64,000 nucleotides of DNA, taken from positions 69,567 to 133,566 of the forward strand of contig DASXQT010000072.1 in assembly GCA_036507005.1 (NCBI GenBank), in the 5' to 3' direction. The stretch is from WS-2 sp036507005 (GTDB lineage: Bacteria; Eisenbacteria; RBG-16-71-46). Position numbers and translations under genes: made by a program. Shown here piece by piece: positions 60,191 through 64,000 of this stretch. The notes under the pieces are model-generated. The model saw nothing but the letters and a program-made list of their open reading frames with translations. It had not been told where the DNA came from and ran no database searches. Positions within the stretch are counted from its first letter, which is position 1. Each line of letters begins with the position of its first letter.

Positions 60191-61333
60191 ATGGCGGAAC
60201 CCTCCGGGCCCGCGCCGCGCGGCCTCGAAGGCGTGGTGGCGGCGCGGACCCGGCTCAGCCACGTCGACGGGCAGGCCGGCGTCCTCATCATCGGCGGCTA
60301 CGAGCTCGCGGAGCTGGCGGGCAAGGTCTCGTTCGAGCAGGCCGCCCATCTGCTGTGGAAGGGCGCCCTGCCGGGCACCGCCGAGCTCGCCGCCCTGCGC
60401 GACGAGCTGGCGGGGATGCGCGCCCTGCCCGAGACCACGATGGAGGTGATCCGCGCGGCCGCCGGCGCGCCCCCGATCGATGCGCTGCGGATGGCGTGCG
60501 CGACGCTGAGCCTCGATCTCGAGGACGAGCCCGGGATCTCCGCGGAGGCCGACCTCGCGAGCGCCAAGGTCCTGACCGCGCGCTTCCCGACCATCGTCGC
60601 CGCCCACACCCGGATCGCCGCCGGGAAGCAGCCGATCGCGCCGCGACCCGACCTCGGCCACGCCGCGAACTTCCTCTACATGGTGCACGGCGCCGAGCCG
60701 GATGCGCGGGCGGCGCGCGCGCTCGACACCTACTGGGTCACCGTGATCGATCACGGCATGAACGCCTCGACCTTCACCGCGCGGGTGATCGCGAGCACGC
60801 GCTCCGACATGGTGAGCGCCGTCACCGGCGCGATCGGCGCGCTCAAGGGGCCGCTCCACGGCGGCGCGCCCGGCCCGGTGCTCGACATGCTCACCGTGAT
60901 CGGGAGCGCCGCGAACGCCGAGGCCTGGCTCCGCAAGGAGCTGGCGGCCGGGCGCCGGCTCATGGGCTTCGGCCACCGCGTGTACAAGGTGCGCGATCCG
61001 CGCGCCGAGGTGCTGAGCCGGGTGGCGGAGGAGATGAGCAACGCCGTGCTCCACGACCGCAAGCTCTTCGACCTGGCGCGCGCCGTGGAGCAGACCGCTC
61101 TGCGCCTGCTGGAGGAGCACAAGCCAGGGCGCAGCCTCAAGACCAACGTCGAGTTCTACACCGCCCTGGTGCTCCAGTCGCTCGGGCTCGCGCCGCGCAG
61201 CTTCGTGGCGCTGTTCGCCTGCGGGCGCGTGGCCGGCTGGTGCGCCCACGTGATCGAGCAGCACGCCGCCGACCACCTCATCCGGCCGCAATCGGAATAC
61301 GTTGGCCCCATGGGGCTTCGGGTCAAGAGCTGA
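60191..61333 (+). CDS. gltA: Citrate synthase (type I-like, short form)
   Basis: A 380-aa enzyme that condenses acetyl-CoA with oxaloacetate. The catalytic residues fall in DHGMNASTFTARV (His), GPLHGGAPG (His), GFGHRVYKVRDPRA (His/Arg) and TNVEFYTALV (the catalytic Asp position is Glu here, as in several bacterial citrate-synthase-like proteins). Length matches the short dimeric form; 2-methylcitrate synthase cannot be ruled out. ATG 60191 has AAAGGAG upstream. The next gene starts 76 nt downstream. Confidence 0.9.
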   Translation: MAEPSGPAPRGLEGVVAARTRLSHVDGQAGVLIIGGYELAELAGKVSFEQAAHLLWKGALPGTAELAALRDELAGMRALPETTMEVIRAAAGAPPIDALRMACATLSLDLEDEPGISAEADLASAKVLTARFPTIVAAHTRIAAGKQPIAPRPDLGHAANFLYMVHGAEPDARAARALDTYWVTVIDHGMNASTFTARVIASTRSDMVSAVTGAIGALKGPLHGGAPGPVLDMLTVIGSAANAEAWLRKELAAGRRLMGFGHRVYKVRDPRAEVLSRVAEEMSNAVLHDRKLFDLARAVEQTALRLLEEHKPGRSLKTNVEFYTALVLQSLGLAPRSFVALFACGRVAGWCAHVIEQHAADHLIRPQSEYVGPMGLRVKS

Positions 61334-61345
61334 GACGTTTTCTGA

Positions 61346-61359
61346 GGTCCGGCCGGACC
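61346..61359. other. Palindrome after gltA
   Basis: GGTCCGGCCGGACC is a perfect 14-bp palindrome 12 nt after the gltA stop. It could form a small stem or be a binding site, but it lacks a T-run. No promoter was seen before the next gene. Confidence 0.35.
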
Positions 61360-61409
61360 CTCTCCCGCGCTCTCCACCTGCGCCCCGCACGGCGGAAAAG
61401 GCGACGCCC

Positions 61410-62315
61410 GTGAAACGGTTCCTCGCGCTCTCGATCGCCGCGCTCGCCCTGTTCGCCGCCGGCTCGGGCTGGCTCGCGCTCTACCCTCCGGTGCCGGCCG
61501 ACCTCGACGGCGCCCCCGATCTCGACGCGGTCGCGCGACGCGTCCGCATCCCGGTGGAGGCGGATTCGCTCGACGGCTGGTATCTCGCGGGCCGGGAGCC
61601 GGCGGTGGTGATCGTCTTCCACGGCTACGGCCGCGAGCACACGCGGGCGTGGCGCTACGCTCAGTTCCTTAGGCGCGAGGGATACGGCGTGTTGACCGCG
61701 GACTTCCGCTCGTCGCGCGCCCGCGGCCGCAAGCCCACCACACTCGGGGCCTACGAGCTTCCCGACGCCGAGGCGGCGCTCGCGTGGGTCGAGGGCCGGC
61801 CCGACCTCCGGGGCGCACGGATCGGGGTGCTCGGGGAATCGCTGGGCGCGAGCGTGGGCCTGGTGCTCGCCGCGCGCCATCCGGAGATCGCGGCGGTCGT
61901 GGCCGACTGCCCGTTCGCGACCGGGAGGCGGGCGCTCGAGGACTCGATCGAGCGCTGGGCCCACCTGCCGGGGCGGGCGCTCGGAGGGCTCGCGTGCTGG
62001 TTCGGGCGGGTCGCGACCGGATGCGATCCGTGCCGGCTCGACGTGGTCGCGGCGGCCGAGTCGCTGCGCGCGCGCCCGCTCTTCCTCGTCCACGCCGCGC
62101 GCGACGACCGCTTCGCGCCCTCGCAGGCGCTCGATCTGTGGCGCGCGGCCGGGGCCAAGGACGAGCTGTGGCTGCTCGACGTCGGGCACAACGAGGCGTG
62201 GCAGACGCACCGCGCCGAATACGAGCGCCGCGTGCTCGCGTTCTTCGCGCGCCCGCTCGCGCCTCCGGCGCCGCACGCGCCGGCCGCGGCGGGCGCGCGG
62301 GCGGGGAAGTCGTGA
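61410..62315 (+). CDS. Alpha/beta hydrolase with N-terminal membrane anchor
   Basis: A 301-aa protein. A hydrophobic N-terminus (FLALSIAALALFAAGSGWLA) probably anchors or exports it. The hydrolase fold contains VVIVFHGYGREHTRAW (oxyanion region), the nucleophile elbow GVLGESLGASVG (Ser), an acidic RDDRFAPS and the catalytic His in LLDVGHNEAW. The likely activity is esterase or peptidase. GTG 61410. Its stop overlaps the DUF72 start (GTGA at 62312-62315). Confidence 0.85.
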   Translation: MKRFLALSIAALALFAAGSGWLALYPPVPADLDGAPDLDAVARRVRIPVEADSLDGWYLAGREPAVVIVFHGYGREHTRAWRYAQFLRREGYGVLTADFRSSRARGRKPTTLGAYELPDAEAALAWVEGRPDLRGARIGVLGESLGASVGLVLAARHPEIAAVVADCPFATGRRALEDSIERWAHLPGRALGGLACWFGRVATGCDPCRLDVVAAAESLRARPLFLVHAARDDRFAPSQALDLWRAAGAKDELWLLDVGHNEAWQTHRAEYERRVLAFFARPLAPPAPHAPAAAGARAGKS

Positions 62316-63133
62316 GCGGCGCTCCCGCCGGGCCCGCGGGCGCCGCGATCCGCCTCGGCGCCCAGGGCTGGTCGTATCCCGACTGGATCGGCAGCTTCTA
62401 TCCGCCGGGCTCGAAGCAGGAGCACTTCCTGCCCTTCTACGCCCGGGTGTTCGACACGGTCGAGCTCGACACCACCTTCTACCATCCGCCGCGCCCGGCG
62501 GTCGCGCGCTCCTGGGAGCGCAACACGCCGGCGGGGTTCCGCTTCGCCGCCAAGGTGCCGCAGGGCATCACGCACACCGCGCGGCTCTCCAAGGTGGGCG
62601 AGCAGATGCAGGAGTTCGTCGCGGCGCTCGAGCCGCTGGGGGAGAAGCTCGGGCCGCTGCTGGTGCAGATGCCGGCCGAGTTCACGCGCGACCCGGGCGC
62701 GGCGGGCCTGCTCGACCGCTTCCTCGCCGCGGCGCCGCAGGGGGTGCGGCTCGCGGTCGAGCTGCGCCACGGCTCGTGGCACGTGCCCGAGACCTGGGAC
62801 CTGCTGCGCGCGCGTCGCGCCGCGTTCGCCTGGACCGAGTGGCGGGACCTGCCGCGGCCGACCCCGGTGACGGCGGACTTCCTCTATCTGCGCTGGCTCG
62901 GCGAACGGCGCGAGATCGCGCGCTACGACCGGGTGCAGATCGACCGCACACCCTCGTTCGACGCGTGGGAGCGCGACCTCCGGCGCGTGCTGCCGGAGGT
63001 GCGCGAGGTGTTCGGCTACTTCAACAACCACTGGGCCGGCCACTCGCCCGCGGGGGCGAACGAGATGAAGCGGCGTCTGGGGCTGATCCCGGTGGAGCCG
63101 AAGTCGTTCTGGCCCCAGGGCGAGCTGTGGTGA
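62312..63133 (+). CDS. DUF72 (YecE-like) family protein
   Basis: A 273-aa TIM-barrel-like protein of the DUF72 family. Signature segments are GAQGWSYPDWIGSFYPPGSK, FDTVELDTTFYHPP, FRFAAKVPQGITH, PLLVQMPAEFTRD and the C-terminal FGYFNNHWAGHSPAGANEM. The conserved Glu, Asp and Asn residues suggest an enzyme, but no activity is established. It starts in the stop of the hydrolase gene, so the two are coupled. Confidence 0.92.
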   Translation: MSGAPAGPAGAAIRLGAQGWSYPDWIGSFYPPGSKQEHFLPFYARVFDTVELDTTFYHPPRPAVARSWERNTPAGFRFAAKVPQGITHTARLSKVGEQMQEFVAALEPLGEKLGPLLVQMPAEFTRDPGAAGLLDRFLAAAPQGVRLAVELRHGSWHVPETWDLLRARRAAFAWTEWRDLPRPTPVTADFLYLRWLGERREIARYDRVQIDRTPSFDAWERDLRRVLPEVREVFGYFNNHWAGHSPAGANEMKRRLGLIPVEPKSFWPQGELW

Positions 63134-63172
63134 GCGCCGTGGGCGACGACGCGCGCGGCGGCGGGGCCGCGA

Positions 63173-63814
63173 CTAGCGGCCTTCGCCTCTCGGAGCTTCC
63201 TTGCCCTTCACCGCCCCGAGACCGCGCAGCGCGGCGTCGCGCGCGGCGTCGATCTGGGCCTCGGGCCCGGACAGGTAGAGGCGGCCGTAGGCGCCGAACA
63301 GCGAGGCGTCGATGAGCTTCACCCGCGCCGCCTTGAGCGCCTCGTTGGCGCCGAAGGCGATGTAGGCGGCGGGCTCGGTCTCGAGGATGAGCAGGCTCTC
63401 GCCCGCGAGCAGCATGTCGCCGTAGCGGGTCTTGTTGATGACCTGTGCGTGGTAGGGCTCCACGGCGCGGATCACCTGGTCCGAGACCACGCGCGGCTTC
63501 ATGCGGTCGCCCTCCTCGATCTCGAGGTATTCGAGCACCGCCTCGCCGCCGAGCTGGACCTGGCCCTTGTCCCGGTGGTGGATCTCGAGCAGGCCGAAGG
63601 CGCGCTCGACGACCATGATGGCGGCGGTGCACTGGGTGGCCTTGAGCGCGACGTCGGTGATGCGGTTGATGATGAGCCCGGGCGCGGTCTCGATGAGCAT
63701 CGAGGCGTCGCCCGCCAGCGGCAGGAACCCGCGCGCGGTGGTGCCGATGAAGGCGGCGAGCTGGGGCTGGAGGTCGTCGAGGAAGACGTAGGCGCGCAGT
63801 GTGACGTCGGCCAT
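63173..63814 (-). CDS. BMC-T shell protein (tandem BMC domains)
   Basis: A 213-aa bacterial microcompartment trimer shell protein with two BMC-like units: roughly residues 5-95 (GLIINRITDVALKATQCTAA, FGLLEIHHRDKGQV) and 105-200 (INKTRYGDMLLAGESLLILE, FGANEALKAARVKLIDASLF). The first copy's start differs from canonical BMC. ATG 63814 is preferred to the in-frame 63874, as it lies 8 nt after the predicted -10. No other shell or cargo gene is in the window, so it is an orphan here, although the window ends 186 nt upstream. Confidence 0.85.
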   Translation of the reverse strand: MADVTLRAYVFLDDLQPQLAAFIGTTARGFLPLAGDASMLIETAPGLIINRITDVALKATQCTAAIMVVERAFGLLEIHHRDKGQVQLGGEAVLEYLEIEEGDRMKPRVVSDQVIRAVEPYHAQVINKTRYGDMLLAGESLLILETEPAAYIAFGANEALKAARVKLIDASLFGAYGRLYLSGPEAQIDAARDAALRGLGAVKGKEAPRGEGR

Positions 63815-63822
63815 GGAGCGGC

Positions 63823-63852
63823 AAGGTAGCGGCGGCGCGGGAGGGGAGTCAA
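63823..63852 (-). promoter_or_regulatory. Candidate promoter of the BMC-T gene
   Basis: On the minus strand TTGACT (63852-63847), 18-bp spacer, TACCTT (63828-63823), GCCGCTCC and ATG 63814. It fixes the start and implies an 8-nt gap between -10 and ATG. Confidence 0.65.
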
Positions 63853-63902
63853 TCGCGACAGGCGGCCGGAGCATTCTCGGGGGCCGAGCCGGGGCGGTGC
63901 GC

Positions 63903-64000
63903 GGGCAGGGCCGTTTCGCCGCGCCCGCTCGGCTCCGCCATCCATGGCTCCGCCTCGCTCCTGGCGGCGCGCTTCGCCTCCTGGCTCTCGCGCGCCGCCA
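63903..64000. repeat. Structured dispersed repeat, copy 3 (cut by window end)
   Basis: The left arm core GGGCCGTTTC and the interior match copies 1 and 2. Its inner stem TGGCGGCGCG (63962-63971) pairs with CGCGCCGCCA (63991-64000), an A-to-C change matched by T-to-G relative to the other two copies. The right arm lies beyond the window. It is upstream of the BMC-T gene. Confidence 0.88.

Overview
The window is one contiguous 64 kb stretch of a very GC-rich bacterial chromosome with short intergenic gaps and many 1-4 base ATGA, GTGA or TTGA start/stop overlaps. It carries one tRNA and no rRNA, phage, insertion sequence or CRISPR array. The lineage is inferred. A PorV-like outer-membrane protein next to a GWxTD-domain protein, a full Tol-Pal system, an Omp85-like barrel and bacillithiol synthesis suggest a GC-rich, outer-membrane-bearing member or relative of the Bacteroidota/Gemmatimonadota/Eisenbacteria-type lineages.

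Layout. 1-1.8 kb: end of a PorV-like barrel gene, then a GWxTD protein. 2-5.6 kb: gap-pgk-tpiA and secG, then tRNA-Leu(GAG). 5.8-12.6 kb: a TlpA-like thioredoxin on the minus strand, then tolQ-tolR-tolA-tolB-pal-cpoB and an Omp85-like barrel. 12.7-16.9 kb: a metallo-beta-lactamase-fold hydrolase, a gamma-carbonic anhydrase/DinB fusion, a degenerate SDR, a Mog/MoaB protein, dcd and a solitary nuoI. 17-25.4 kb: a GT4 glycosyltransferase, hsp20, dnaK, a GT2 glycosyltransferase and a nucleotide-sugar dehydrogenase split by a 475-residue intein. 25.4-31.4 kb: a fumarylacetoacetase-fold enzyme, a YtcJ-like amidohydrolase and an ECF sigma factor in one overlapping run, then uppP and murJ. 31.4-38.1 kb: a cation antiporter, tldE and tldD on the minus strand, then a carboxymuconolactone-decarboxylase-family protein and a membrane/TPR protein. 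38.1-49.8 kb: bshC-bshB1-bshA, a DUF1611/enolase-superfamily pair, a histidine kinase, rsgA, thrC, nfeD and an SPFH gene, nearly all overlapping. 49.8-55.2 kb: a TIGR01777 epimerase, a lipoprotein plus GH113-like hydrolase pair and a GT39-like enzyme. 55.5-64 kb: a small unknown protein, a nitrilase, an M2-type peptidase, a CtaG fusion, citrate synthase, an alpha/beta hydrolase, a DUF72 protein and a lone BMC-T shell protein.

Two threads run through the intergenic DNA. First, promoters share one form: TTGAC-like -35, 16-18 bp spacer, TAnnnT-like -10, GC-rich discriminator. At least ten genes have their start codon only 7-11 nt after the -10 box, so many mRNAs look leaderless or nearly so. Second, a dispersed structured element with long inverted arms and an internal hairpin occurs three times (16933-17068, 56049-56194 and 63903 to the window end), with a composite relative at 29586-29760. 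Arm and hairpin differences between copies are matched by compensatory changes, which points to selection on a folded molecule. The intein and this element are the strongest discoveries here.

The genes cover central carbon metabolism (glycolysis, citrate synthase), envelope integrity and lipid II trafficking (Tol-Pal, SecG, UppP, MurJ), surface glycan synthesis, thiol-redox chemistry (bacillithiol, TlpA) and proteostasis (Hsp20, DnaK, TldD/E, NfeD/SPFH).
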